Shown: in pieces, positions 15,986-24,503 of the stretch | Layout of the letters: every line of letters starts with the position of its first letter | Position numbering within the stretch: position 1 is the stretch's first letter | Source of the DNA: Actinomycetota bacterium | Lineage (GTDB): Bacteria; Actinomycetota; Acidimicrobiia; Acidimicrobiales; Iamiaceae | Assembly (NCBI GenBank): GCA_016185275.1 | Contig: JACPNX010000014.1 | Coordinates: 1 to 64,000 of the forward strand | DNA length: 64,000 nucleotides | Direction of reading: 5' to 3' | Made by a program: the position numbers and the translations under genes | The notes under the pieces: model-generated | Told to the model about the DNA's origin: nothing | The model's database searches: none | The model's input: the letters and a program-made list of their open reading frames with translations, nothing else

Positions 15986-17254
15986 TCACGGTCGGAGCGG
16001 CCCGGTCACGCTGGCCGCCATCGCTGCGCCCGCGGAGGAGGCGGAGGAGCGGTAGGCCCCCGGCCCCGTGAACATGCCGGCGTGCCAGCGGCGGGGCGTC
16101 GCCAGCACGGCGCGCGGGTAGTCCTCGAAGAGCCAGCGGGCGAAGTTGCGTCTCGTCCACGGTGTCGCGGCACAGGCCGCGATGGACCAGTCGGCGCCGC
16201 CGCGGGTGCCGAGCACGGCGAGCAGAGCGCGGGCGAGCCGGTGGTCGGGAACCAACTGGCGGCGCACCGCGACCTCGTAGCGCTGGCGGGCCAGGTGGGC
16301 GTCGTAGGGTCCGGCCGAGTCGATCGCCTCGGCCGCGAGCACCCCGGTGAGCAGGGCCTGGCCGATCCCCTCGCCGGTCATCGGATCGCTCGCCGCGGCG
16401 GCGTCGCCGGCGAACAGCGCCCGCCCCGCCGAGAGGGGCACGCCGTCGATGCGGGCCGGGATGGGCCACGCGCGGTGCGGCCCCTCGGGGGCAGCCGCAT
16501 CACCGAGCACGGCGCGCACGTGCGGCCGGCGCAGCAGGTCACGCCACAGCGGTGCCATGTCCCGCACCGTGTGGCGCCCGCCCCGGGCCACACCGAAGCC
16601 GACGTTGGCCCGGCCTCCCGCCAACGGGAACGACCACAGGTAGCCGGGAAGCAGGTCGGGTTCGAAGCTGACCCACAGCGCTCGCGCGGCACGCGGACCG
16701 ACGCCGGCCACGTACTGGCGGAAGGCGTGCCAGTCGCCGCGGTAGCCCTCGACCCAGGCGCCGAGGGCCTTGCGCAGGGGCGACCAGGCGCCGTCGGCAC
16801 CGACGGCGTAGCGGGCTTGCACCTCGCCGATCCCCTCGACGCCGACGACGATCCGCTCGGGGTGATCGGTGGCGCCGAGCAGAGCGTGACCCTCGAGCAC
16901 CTCGGCTCCGGCCGAGCGAGCCAGGTCGACGAGCGCGGCGTCGAGGTCCATGCGCGGGGCGACCACCGCGAAGCGACCCCCTTCCCGCGGCAGCGGGAAG
17001 GTCGCCTCTCGACCCGATGGTGCCCGCAGCACCACGTCGTCGACCCGTTGCCACGACTCGACCGTGGCCGCGGGCAGGCCCATCTCCTCCAGCAGCCGCA
17101 GCGCCCCGGCGGTGAGGCCGTCCCCGCAGGTCTTGTCGCGCGGGAACCGGGCCCGGTCGACCACCACGACGTCGCGGCCGGCCCGGGCGAGGGTCACGGC
17201 CGCTGCGGTCCCCGCCGGACCTGCGCCCACGATCACCACGTCGGCGCTCACCAC
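15986..17254 (-). CDS. Geranylgeranyl-reductase-family FAD oxidoreductase
   Basis: The 422-aa product opens with the Rossmann motif VVIVGAGPAGTAAAVTLARA, followed by RFPRDKTCGDGLTAGAL, the conserved Cys/Gly segment of the geranylgeranyl reductase family. GDAAAASDPMTGEGIGQAL near residue 280 is the second FAD motif. Such enzymes reduce isoprenoid double bonds (menaquinone or lipid side chains); other members are halogenase-like hydroxylases. The start GTG 17254 is supported by TAGCCT ending 8 nt upstream on the minus strand. Confidence 0.87.
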   Translation of the reverse strand: MVSADVVIVGAGPAGTAAAVTLARAGRDVVVVDRARFPRDKTCGDGLTAGALRLLEEMGLPAATVESWQRVDDVVLRAPSGREATFPLPREGGRFAVVAPRMDLDAALVDLARSAGAEVLEGHALLGATDHPERIVVGVEGIGEVQARYAVGADGAWSPLRKALGAWVEGYRGDWHAFRQYVAGVGPRAARALWVSFEPDLLPGYLWSFPLAGGRANVGFGVARGGRHTVRDMAPLWRDLLRRPHVRAVLGDAAAPEGPHRAWPIPARIDGVPLSAGRALFAGDAAAASDPMTGEGIGQALLTGVLAAEAIDSAGPYDAHLARQRYEVAVRRQLVPDHRLARALLAVLGTRGGADWSIAACAATPWTRRNFARWLFEDYPRAVLATPRRWHAGMFTGPGAYRSSASSAGAAMAASVTGPLRP

Positions 17255-17262
17255 GACGACGC

Positions 17263-17268
17263 AGGCTA
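17263..17268 (-). promoter_or_regulatory. -10 box TAGCCT, leaderless
   Basis: On the minus strand TAGCCT ends 8 nt before GTG 17254. Confidence 0.55.
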
Positions 17269-17336
17269 CGGTCCGACGCTCGGCCCCGGCGACGCCCCCT
17301 GCGCGCTCCCGGGATCGGCGCCACCGAACGCGAGGG

Positions 17337-19010
17337 TCAGCAGGTGGTGCGGCCGAGCCCCCGGTAGGTGGCGTGGACCTCGTCGACCTTCGTCTTGCCG
17401 TCGGGGAAGTAGATCGTGCGCTGCGTCGTGACGAGGGTGCAGGCGCCGCGCTGCGTCTGGGTCTGGCCCGTCTGCTGCGCGTACTTCGTCTGGGTGGACC
17501 AGAGCTGCACCGTCACGCTCGTGTCGGTGTACGACGTCCAGATCATGATCCCGTAGGGCGTGTCGTTGCGGAACTTGAGGTCGGGGGCCGGCAGGTCCAC
17601 CGTGGCCTCCCTGCCGTACGGGTACCGGTCGAGGACCTCGGAGTGCGACTGGTACGCGACGAACGGCAGACCGGCGAAGAAGGCGGCGTTGAACGTCGTC
17701 GTCGCGAACTGCGAGACACCGCCACCGACGGCCTGCACCATCTCCCCCTCGGCGATCGCCGGTGCGGGGATGAAGCCCTTCTCCAGCGTCCGCTCGCCGA
17801 CCCGCCCGTTCAGCGAGAACACCTCGCCGGGCTTGATGATCGTGCCCCGCACGATGTCGGCGATGCGGTGGATGTTGGTCACGCGCGGCTGGCCCGGAAC
17901 GTAGTACGTGGTGAACGACTTGACCTGGGGCTGGCCCTTCCAGATGGTCGTCGTGCCGATCGGCTCCTTGATGCCGAGCCTCTTCGCGTCCTCGGTGGTG
18001 AAGGCGGCCTTGTCGGCGATCAGGGGGATGGTGACCGAGCGCCGGCCCCGCTCGAGGGCGGCGAGGATCTGGTCGGCGGCGCTGCGGGCACAGCAGCGCT
18101 GACCGTCCTGGCTCGGCGTGATCACGACCTGGTTGCCCACGAGCGTGATGGAGGCGTCCTTCGGCGTGGTCGTGAGCACCTGGTCGAAGCTCTGGCGCAG
18201 GTCCCGGAGGATGGCGTCGGCGTCGAGGGCGGGCCGGATGCCGGCGTCGGTGATGGTCGAGCCGATCCACGACCGAACCGTCGCCGTCGGAATGAGGGCC
18301 CGGCTGAGACCGGCGCGCACCTCGAGCGGCGCGCTCGTCGCCACCGCGAGCTTGGCGGCGAGGGCCCGGGCCGCCTCGTCGCTCACCGCGGGGGCGACCG
18401 AGCGCAGCCTCGTCTCGATCACGATCGGGTTGCGGCGGCGGGCGGCGTCGGCCACCAGCTTCGACGCCACGTCGGCGTCGTCGAGCAGCTGTCCCGACCG
18501 CCCGGGGCGGATGCCGACGCTGTCGGGTGTGCCGACGACGACGGGGTCCTGCGGCGCACGGGCCGCCCGGCCCTGCAGGGCGACGAGGCGGAGGCGCAGC
18601 TTGTTCCGGTCGACCCGGTGCCGGGCCGCCACCTTGACGGGATAGGCGAACGAGGCGAGCCAGCGCAGCGGCCGCAGACCAACGAAGCCGCGCCGGCCCG
18701 CCCGCATGACTGCAGCCGTCGTGGCGGACTCGTCGACGCTGAGGCCCACGTCGGCGGCGGTCGCGCGGTAGGTCGCCTCGCCGGCGCGGATCTCGACAGG
18801 TGTGCGGGCGAACGCGGCGGCGATGCCGCGCACGATGCGGGACACCTCGCCCTCGCTGCGGCCGCCGACGTCACGGCCCTCGACCTCGACGTTGGTCGCG
18901 GCCCGCCCGGCACCGGGGCGGCCGGTGACGGCCCATGCCCCCGCGAGGACGGCGAGGGCGAGCAGCGGGATGCCGATGGCGAGGAGGGCGCGGGAGCGAC
19001 GGCGGCGCAC
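17337..19010 (-). CDS. VanW family cell-wall protein with peptidoglycan-binding-like repeats
   Basis: The 557-aa product has a short Arg-rich N-terminus and a single membrane anchor at ~9-28 (LLAIGIPLLALAVLAGAWAV). An extracellular region then carries two PG_binding_4-like modules (e.g. YRATAADVGLSVDES near 75). The C-terminal VanW domain follows, with VFSLNGRVGERTLEKGF, VGGGVSQFATTTFNAAFFAG, YPYGREATVDLP and FRNDTPYGI. VanW proteins are cell-envelope factors of unknown chemistry. The GTG at 19010 is chosen because further upstream the frame runs antisense through the SDR gene. It is divergent from SDR/MaoC. Confidence 0.87.
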   Translation of the reverse strand: MRRRRSRALLAIGIPLLALAVLAGAWAVTGRPGAGRAATNVEVEGRDVGGRSEGEVSRIVRGIAAAFARTPVEIRAGEATYRATAADVGLSVDESATTAAVMRAGRRGFVGLRPLRWLASFAYPVKVAARHRVDRNKLRLRLVALQGRAARAPQDPVVVGTPDSVGIRPGRSGQLLDDADVASKLVADAARRRNPIVIETRLRSVAPAVSDEAARALAAKLAVATSAPLEVRAGLSRALIPTATVRSWIGSTITDAGIRPALDADAILRDLRQSFDQVLTTTPKDASITLVGNQVVITPSQDGQRCCARSAADQILAALERGRRSVTIPLIADKAAFTTEDAKRLGIKEPIGTTTIWKGQPQVKSFTTYYVPGQPRVTNIHRIADIVRGTIIKPGEVFSLNGRVGERTLEKGFIPAPAIAEGEMVQAVGGGVSQFATTTFNAAFFAGLPFVAYQSHSEVLDRYPYGREATVDLPAPDLKFRNDTPYGIMIWTSYTDTSVTVQLWSTQTKYAQQTGQTQTQRGACTLVTTQRTIYFPDGKTKVDEVHATYRGLGRTTC

Positions 19011-19147
19011 CCGACCACGTTGGCACGCGCGGCCCTGCGGGCGGGCGACGGGCCCCTGGCTTTGCGAGCAGCGGGGCTCCCGGCAACGATGGCCGCGGCG
19101 CCGGCGCCAGGGGGCACCGGGTTCGTGTCGCGACCGACCGCCGAGAC

Positions 19148-19154
19148 CAGGAGG
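19148..19154 (+). promoter_or_regulatory. Shine-Dalgarno deciding the SDR start
   Basis: caggagg lies 6 bases before GTG 19161 and selects it. Longer in-frame extensions run through the divergent VanW gene. Confidence 0.6.
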
Positions 19155-19160
19155 ACGCAA

Positions 19161-20060
19161 GTGGGCATCTGCGAGGGCCGGATCTGCATCGTGACGGGCG
19201 CCGGCCGCGGCATCGGCCGCGAGCACGCGCTCATGCTCGCCGAGCAGGGAGCCAAGGTCGTCGTCAACGACCTCGGCGGGGAGACCGACGGCACGGGCCG
19301 CTCGACCGGACCGGCCCAGGAGGTGGTCGACGAGATCACCGCGATGGGCCGGGAGGCGATCGTCAACGGCGACGACGTCAGCGACTTCGAGGGCGCCGGC
19401 CGGATGGTGCAGCAGGCCATCGACACCTTCGGTGGGCTCGACGTCGTGATCAACAACGCCGGCATCCTGCGGGACCGGATGCTGACCAACATGACCGAGG
19501 CCGAGTGGGACGCGGTGATCAAGGTGCACCTGAAGGGCACCTTCGGGCCCACCCGCCACGCCGCCGCCTTCTGGCGCGAGAAGGCCAAAGCCGGTGAGCC
19601 GGTCGACGCGCGCGTGATCAACACGTCGTCCCCGTCGGGCCTCTACGGCAATGTCGGGCAGACGAACTACGGCGCGGCCAAGGCGGGCATCGCCGCGTTC
19701 ACGGTCATCGCCGCCAAGGAGCTGGGTCGCTACGGCGTGACCGTCAACGCCATCGCGCCGGCGGCACTGACGCGCATGACGGAGAACCTCGGCATGGGCC
19801 AGGCGGACGAGGAGACCAAGGAGAAGATGTCGCCGCGGTGGATCGCGCCCATCGTCACGTGGCTCGCCTCGCCGGAGAGCAAGGACGTGACCGGGCGCGT
19901 GTTCGACATCAGCGGCCAGGCGCTGTCGGTGTCCGAGGGCTGGCACCGCGGGCCGACCACCGAGCCGCTCGACGATCCGGCCGCGCTCGGGCCGGTCGTC
20001 GCCGACCTCGTCGCCAAGGCCCGTCGCAATGCCAACATGCTCGGCTACGACGAGAGGTAG
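19161..20060 (+). CDS. SDR oxidoreductase, MFE-2-type 3-hydroxyacyl-CoA dehydrogenase
   Basis: The 299-aa product is a classical-to-extended SDR. It has the cofactor motif IVTGAGRGIGREHAL (residues ~10-24) and VVVNDLGG, which is characteristic of the dehydrogenase part of peroxisomal multifunctional enzyme 2. NNAGILRDRML and the active site NTSSPSGLYGNVGQTNYGAAKAG (split here as Ser, Tyr, Lys) follow. It probably oxidises (3R)-hydroxyacyl-CoA with NAD. A MaoC hydratase gene follows after 6 bases. The two together reproduce the domain order of MFE-2 as separate genes and probably form one operon. Confidence 0.88.
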   Translation: MGICEGRICIVTGAGRGIGREHALMLAEQGAKVVVNDLGGETDGTGRSTGPAQEVVDEITAMGREAIVNGDDVSDFEGAGRMVQQAIDTFGGLDVVINNAGILRDRMLTNMTEAEWDAVIKVHLKGTFGPTRHAAAFWREKAKAGEPVDARVINTSSPSGLYGNVGQTNYGAAKAGIAAFTVIAAKELGRYGVTVNAIAPAALTRMTENLGMGQADEETKEKMSPRWIAPIVTWLASPESKDVTGRVFDISGQALSVSEGWHRGPTTEPLDDPAALGPVVADLVAKARRNANMLGYDER

Positions 20061-20066
20061 CGGACG

Positions 20067-20927
20067 GTGACGATCGATCCGGAGGCGGTGGGCTCGACCA
20101 GCGAGCCGGCCCGCCGGCGCTGGGACGGCAAGGACGCGATCCTCTACGCGCTCGGCGTCGGCGCGGGTTCGCTCGATCCCGTCGACGAGCTCGCGTTCAC
20201 GACCGAGAACACCGACGGAGTCGACCAGCAGGTGCTGCCGACCATGGCCGTCGTCATCGGCCTCGCCGGCAGCGGCGCCCTCTCGCGGGTGGGCTCGTTC
20301 GACCCCGCCATGCTCGTCCACGGCGAGCAGGCGATCGAGCTGCTCGGCCCCCTCCCGGTGACCGGCGAGGTGGAGACGGTCGGGGAGATCACCGGCATCT
20401 GGGACAAGGGCTCCGGAGCGGTGATCGAGTCGGCGTCGACGTCCACCGACACCGCCACCGGCCGGCCGTTGTTCCGCAGCCGCTCCGCGGTGTTCGTCCG
20501 GGGCGAGGGCGGTTTCGGTGGCGACCGGGGGCCGTCGGGGCCACGCAACGTCCCTCCCGAGCGCGACCCCGACCACGTGGTCGCCTACCCGACCCGCTCC
20601 GACCAGGCCCTGCTCTACCGGCTCTCGGGGGACCGCAACCCGCTGCACTCGGATCCGTCGTTCGCCGCCAGGGGCGGCTTCCCCAAGCCCATCCTCCACG
20701 GCCTGTGCACGTACGGGTTCACGGGCCGGGCCCTGCTCCACACGCTGTGCGCCTCGGACCCGGCACGGTTCCGGTCCATGGAGGGCCGGTTCTCGTCCCC
20801 AGTCTTCCCCGGGGAGACGCTGACCGTGAGGATGTGGGTGGTGGGTGACGGCGAGGCCGTCTTCCAGACCTGCGGCGACGACGGCCGCGTCGTGCTCGAC
20901 GCCGGCCGCCACACCTTCACCTCCTGA
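20067..20927 (+). CDS. MaoC-type (R)-specific enoyl-CoA hydratase, double hot-dog
   Basis: The 286-aa protein has two hot-dog repeats. The N-terminal one (~20-140) lacks catalytic residues. The C-terminal one carries LSGDRNPLHSDPSFA and GGFPKPILHGLC (about 195-220), containing the Asp and His of hydratase-2 motif enzymes. It should hydrate trans-2-enoyl-CoA to (3R)-hydroxyacyl-CoA, the substrate of the SDR encoded 6 bases upstream. The layout equals the hydratase-2 domain of MFE-2. GTG start. A strong terminator follows 3 bases after the stop. Confidence 0.9.
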   Translation: MTIDPEAVGSTSEPARRRWDGKDAILYALGVGAGSLDPVDELAFTTENTDGVDQQVLPTMAVVIGLAGSGALSRVGSFDPAMLVHGEQAIELLGPLPVTGEVETVGEITGIWDKGSGAVIESASTSTDTATGRPLFRSRSAVFVRGEGGFGGDRGPSGPRNVPPERDPDHVVAYPTRSDQALLYRLSGDRNPLHSDPSFAARGGFPKPILHGLCTYGFTGRALLHTLCASDPARFRSMEGRFSSPVFPGETLTVRMWVVGDGEAVFQTCGDDGRVVLDAGRHTFTS

Positions 20928-20929
20928 GT

Positions 20930-20974
20930 TCTTTGGCTCTTTGGCAGCGCCATGGGCTGTCAAAGAGCCAAAGA
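20930..20974. terminator. Bidirectional hairpin terminator
   Basis: A 19-bp stem (20930-20948 with 20956-20974) has one G:T pair and the 7-nt loop gccatgg. Arms read ctttggctctttggcagc and its complement. It is A/T-rich compared with everything around and sits between two convergent genes (MaoC and nucS). Confidence 0.85.
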
Positions 20975-21000
20975 TTGCCGGTAGGAGGGAGCTGGAGCGG

Positions 21001-21660
21001 TCAGAAGAGGCGCAGCTCGCGCGACTCGAGCCCCCGCAGCGCGTCGTAGTCGACCTCGACCCACACGATGCCGCGGTCACCGGCGAGCACGCGGGCCTGG
21101 GGACGCACCTGCTGGGCGACGAACACGCCGCGAACGGGGCGCAGCATCGGGTCGCGGTTCAAGAACTCGAGGTAGCGCGTCAGCTGCTCGACACCGTCGA
21201 TCTCGCCGCGCCGCTTGATCTCGACCGCCACCGTCGCCCCGTCGGCCGACTTGCACAGCAGGTCGACCGGACCGATGTCGGTGGGGAACTCGCGACGCAC
21301 CAACCGCATGCCGAGCTCGATCGCGTCGCAGTTGGCGGCCAGCAGCGCCTGGAGGTGCGCCTCGACACCGTCCTTCTGCAGGCCCGGATCGACGCCCATC
21401 TCCCAGGCGGTGTCCGACAGCACCTCGTCGATGGTGATCGTGAGCGTCTCGCCCTTGGGGTTGGCGACGCTCCAGACGCCGTGGCTCTCCGTCAGCCGGT
21501 TGGGTGCGTTCATCCAGTTGAGCGGCTTGTACGCCCCGCCGTCCGCGTGCACCGCGACGCAGCCGTCGGCCTTCACCATGATCAGCCGGACGGCCATCGG
21601 GAGGTGGGCGCTGAGCCGGCCCGCGTAGTCGACCGAGCAGCGGGCGATCACGAGTCGCAT
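21001..21660 (-). CDS. nucS: Mismatch-specific endonuclease NucS/EndoMS
   Basis: The 219-aa product begins [20 protein letters not shown] and contains [13 protein letters not shown], both hallmarks of actinobacterial NucS. The catalytic RecB-like core is at ~130-180 ([13 protein letters not shown] and [20 protein letters not shown]), with Glu, Asp, Glu and Lys present. NucS with the beta clamp cuts both strands at mismatches and replaces MutS/MutL in these bacteria. It is known to act on base mismatches and not on insertion/deletion loops. The C-terminal end RELRLF is compatible with clamp binding. Full length. Confidence 0.95.
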   Translation of the reverse strand: MRLVIARCSVDYAGRLSAHLPMAVRLIMVKADGCVAVHADGGAYKPLNWMNAPNRLTESHGVWSVANPKGETLTITIDEVLSDTAWEMGVDPGLQKDGVEAHLQALLAANCDAIELGMRLVRREFPTDIGPVDLLCKSADGATVAVEIKRRGEIDGVEQLTRYLEFLNRDPMLRPVRGVFVAQQVRPQARVLAGDRGIVWVEVDYDALRGLESRELRLF

Positions 21661-21709
21661 CGGCCGGCGATCGTAGGCCGATGCGCCGCTGACCCCACCC
21701 GGCCTCGTC

Positions 21710-21763
21710 GCCGGACGCGCCTCGCCGGACGCGCCTCGCCGGGCGCGTCTCCGGACGCGCCTG
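21710..21763. repeat. 14-bp tandem repeat upstream of nucS
   Basis: Two perfect copies of gccggacgcgcctc, followed by two decayed copies, fill the spacer between the VOC gene and nucS. Confidence 0.8.
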
Positions 21764-21812
21764 CCGCTTCGGGCGGATCCCGGCCGGCCCGCCCGACCCT
21801 ACCGACCCGGGC

Positions 21813-22592
21813 TCAGCCGACGTCAGCCAGCCGGAGGACCGCGAACATGGTGCCGAGCGGATCCTGGAGCACCGCGAAGCGCCCGGGCGGGATGTCATGG
21901 GCGGGGACGAGGACCCGCCCGCCGAGGCGCTCGGTGAGCGCCACCGCCGCGTCCGCGTCGCCGACGGCGAAGTACACGAGCCAGTGGTCGGGCACGTCGT
22001 CCGGCCACGTGCTGTCCATGGGCATCATGCCGCCGACGGTGCTCTCGCCGAGCCTCCACTGCGTGTAGGGCACGCCGCCGACCTCCTCGGTGTCGGGCCG
22101 CCAGCCGAAGACGCGCCCGTAGAACTCGATGGCGGCGTCGGGGCCCCGCGTGGCGAGCTCGTTCCAGACCAGTGAGCCAGGCTCGTTGACCAGGCCGGCG
22201 CCGGCATGGGCGCGTGGTTGCCACACGGCGAAGGCTGCGCCGCTCGGGTCGGTGAACACCGCCATCCGCCCCTGGTCCAACACGTCCATCGGCGGCATGA
22301 GCACCCCACCGCCCGCCTGCTGGACGACCGCGGCGGTTCCCTCTGCGTCGGCCACGGACACATAGGTGGTCCACACGGGTGGTTGGCCCTCGGCCATGAT
22401 CGGGCCCATGCCGGCCACCGGTCGCTCCCGGACGAAGGCCATGCGGTAACCGCCGGTCTCCTCGACGGGGCCCGGCTCGATCACCTCCCATCCGAGCAGC
22501 TCGCCGTAGAAGGCGGCCGAGCGGTCGAGGTCCGGGCTGGCCAGGTCGACCCACGACGGGGTCCCCGGGGCATAGCTGTCCATCTCGGGCAT
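21813..22592 (-). CDS. VOC family protein, two glyoxalase-like domains
   Basis: The 259-aa product has two vicinal-oxygen-chelate modules. One starts TPSWVDLASPDLDRSAAFYG and ends ~125; the second starts PGSLVWNELATRGPDAAIEF and ends ~255. Each has the beta-alpha-beta-beta-beta pattern. It resembles the actinobacterial hydroxylase/27-kDa-antigen-like VOC family; chemistry is unknown. The ATG at 22592 follows a clear GGAGG Shine-Dalgarno by 8 bases, so translation is leadered. The ABC1 kinase lies upstream on the same strand, 122 bases away. Confidence 0.88.
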   Translation of the reverse strand: MPEMDSYAPGTPSWVDLASPDLDRSAAFYGELLGWEVIEPGPVEETGGYRMAFVRERPVAGMGPIMAEGQPPVWTTYVSVADAEGTAAVVQQAGGGVLMPPMDVLDQGRMAVFTDPSGAAFAVWQPRAHAGAGLVNEPGSLVWNELATRGPDAAIEFYGRVFGWRPDTEEVGGVPYTQWRLGESTVGGMMPMDSTWPDDVPDHWLVYFAVGDADAAVALTERLGGRVLVPAHDIPPGRFAVLQDPLGTMFAVLRLADVG

Positions 22593-22714
22593 GGCGAGGT
22601 ACCTCCGGCGCGGCAGGGGACGGATCCTGCTCGCCGGCGCGCTATCACCGGCCGGGCGCTGGGGCAAGCGCGCGGGTCCCACCCCGGCTCAGGCGGGCTC
22701 GCGCTCGGCGGGCC

Positions 22715-24358
22715 CTAGCCGGTACCGCCGCCCCACGGCGCACGACGGTGCCGGGCTCGACGTCGCGCCGGGCGGCCGTGGGACTGGAGCCGGTCGCGGA
22801 TCAGCTCGCGGCGTTGCTGGAGCTCGCGGTACGTCAGCTGCTCGGTGGACTGGTCGACGCCGTACATGGCCTTGAACCCGCCGAGGTCGAGCTGGCTCTC
22901 GTCGAGCGGCCGGCCGACCTCGGCCGCGATGCGCTCTCCGTGCGTCTGGGCGAAGTACAGCGACACGTGGGCGATCTCGGCGAACAGGTCGAGGTCCGGA
23001 GCCAGCGTGGCGATGGCACCGTCGAGGAAGACCATGTTCTTCACGAAGAGCATGAGCACCTTGGGCATGCGCGCCCCGTATGCGAGCAGCGCCTTGATGA
23101 TCCGCTGGATCTCCGACGTCAGCTCCTCGGGCGTCATGGTGGTCGGATCCACGCCGGGGCGGTCGAGCCCGAGGTCCGAGATGACCTGGTCGAGGTCGGT
23201 GTCGTGGGGGAGGGCGCCGAGGTCGCGGATGGCGGCGAGCTGGCCGTGCAGGTCGTTGGTCGAGGCGGCCACGAGGAGGCGCAGGAACGCGATCCGGCGG
23301 TGGTCGTCGAGCCGTCCCGTGATGCCGAAGTCGAGCAGCGCAGTCCGACCGTCCGGCAGCACGAACAGGTTGCCGCCGTGCAGGTCGCCGTGGAAGATCC
23401 CGTGGAGCATGCAGCCCTCGAGGAAGCCGATCATGCCGGTGCGGACCACGGCGCGGGTGTCGACACCGGCCCCGCGCATCCCGGCCACGTCGTCGAAGGC
23501 GAACCCCGACAGCCGCTCCATCACCAGCACCCGCTCGGTCACCAGCTCGGGGTGCGGCCGGGGGATGACGTAGCCGCGCTGGCCGAGCGCGGCGAAGCTG
23601 CGCGCGATGTCGACCATGTTGTCGGCCTCGAGGCGGAAGTCGAGCTCCTCGGTGATGGTCTCGCCGAACAGCTCGACCAGCGCGGGCGGGTTCGCCAGGG
23701 CGGCCACCGGGATGCGCCCGATCAGGTGCGGCGCCAGCCACGCCATCGCCCGCAGGTCCTCGCGCACGAGCCGGGCCACGGTCGGACGCTGGACCTTGAC
23801 CACCACCTCGGTTCCGTCGCACAGCGTGGCCGCGTGCACCTGGGCGATCGACGCCGCGGCGAGAGGGCGGCGCTCGAACGAGGCGAACACCGACTCGAGC
23901 GGGCGGCCGAGGTCGGCTTCCACGACGGCGCGCACGTCGGCGAAGGTCTCGGGCGGTACCTGGTCGCGGCAGCGCTTGAACTCCTCGACCAGCTCCTCCG
24001 GGAAGAGGCCCTCGCCCGAGGAGATGATCTGCCCGAGCTTGATGTACGTCGGGCCGAGCGCCTCGGCCGCCCGCCGCAGGCGACGCGACAGGTCCGCGCG
24101 CGACAGCGACCCGCCGCGCCGACGAGCGCCCAGCTGCCACGGTGCGAGGGCGACGACGGCCCGGCCCAGCACACGCCCGATGCGGCCGATGGGCGGGACG
24201 CGCCGAGGGCGCACGAGCGACGGCAGCTCGGCCCGGATGGCGGCGCGCCGCTCGGCCACGAGTGGTCGCCAGGCCAGGGAATCGAGCTCGACGGTCCAGG
24301 GCGCCCGATCGCTGAAGCTGCCCAGGGCGAGGTCGACCGGGGCGGGCTCGTCGTGCAT
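22715..24358 (-). CDS. ABC1/UbiB/AarF-family atypical kinase
   Basis: The 547-aa product has the signature LGPTYIKLGQIISSGEGLFP (~100-119), where KxGQ replaces the usual glycine-rich loop. It also has AAASIAQVHAATL, VVVKVQRPTV with the catalytic Lys, FHGDLHGGNLFVL and LLDFGITGRL with the metal-binding Asp. Family members act on isoprenoid quinone biosynthesis or as ATPases of lipid metabolism. In actinobacteria the target is unknown. The C-terminal tail after ~480 is Arg-rich. It is divergent (145 bases) from the PEP-utilising protein, so the two may share regulation. Confidence 0.9.
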   Translation of the reverse strand: MHDEPAPVDLALGSFSDRAPWTVELDSLAWRPLVAERRAAIRAELPSLVRPRRVPPIGRIGRVLGRAVVALAPWQLGARRRGGSLSRADLSRRLRRAAEALGPTYIKLGQIISSGEGLFPEELVEEFKRCRDQVPPETFADVRAVVEADLGRPLESVFASFERRPLAAASIAQVHAATLCDGTEVVVKVQRPTVARLVREDLRAMAWLAPHLIGRIPVAALANPPALVELFGETITEELDFRLEADNMVDIARSFAALGQRGYVIPRPHPELVTERVLVMERLSGFAFDDVAGMRGAGVDTRAVVRTGMIGFLEGCMLHGIFHGDLHGGNLFVLPDGRTALLDFGITGRLDDHRRIAFLRLLVAASTNDLHGQLAAIRDLGALPHDTDLDQVISDLGLDRPGVDPTTMTPEELTSEIQRIIKALLAYGARMPKVLMLFVKNMVFLDGAIATLAPDLDLFAEIAHVSLYFAQTHGERIAAEVGRPLDESQLDLGGFKAMYGVDQSTEQLTYRELQQRRELIRDRLQSHGRPARRRARHRRAPWGGGTG

Positions 24359-24503
24359 CGGGGCGAGTCTCCCATCGGCCTCCCCCCGGGACCGAGCCGG
24401 CCCGCCGAACCCCTGCCCGGCGGCGGGAGGCACGCCGGGACCGGCATCGGTACGATCGCTCCCGTGCCGCCCCTGGGCCCGGGCGGGGGGAGAGGCAGGA
24501 GCG

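Noticed and set aside
15746-20060. Long plus-strand frames at 15746-17431 and 16950-20060
   Set aside because: They are antisense to the nitronate monooxygenase, GGR and VanW genes; only the SDR portion from 19161 is real.
17337-21080. 1247-codon minus-strand frame through SDR and MaoC
   Set aside because: The VanW protein accounts for 17337-19010. Upstream the frame is antisense to two well-recognised genes.
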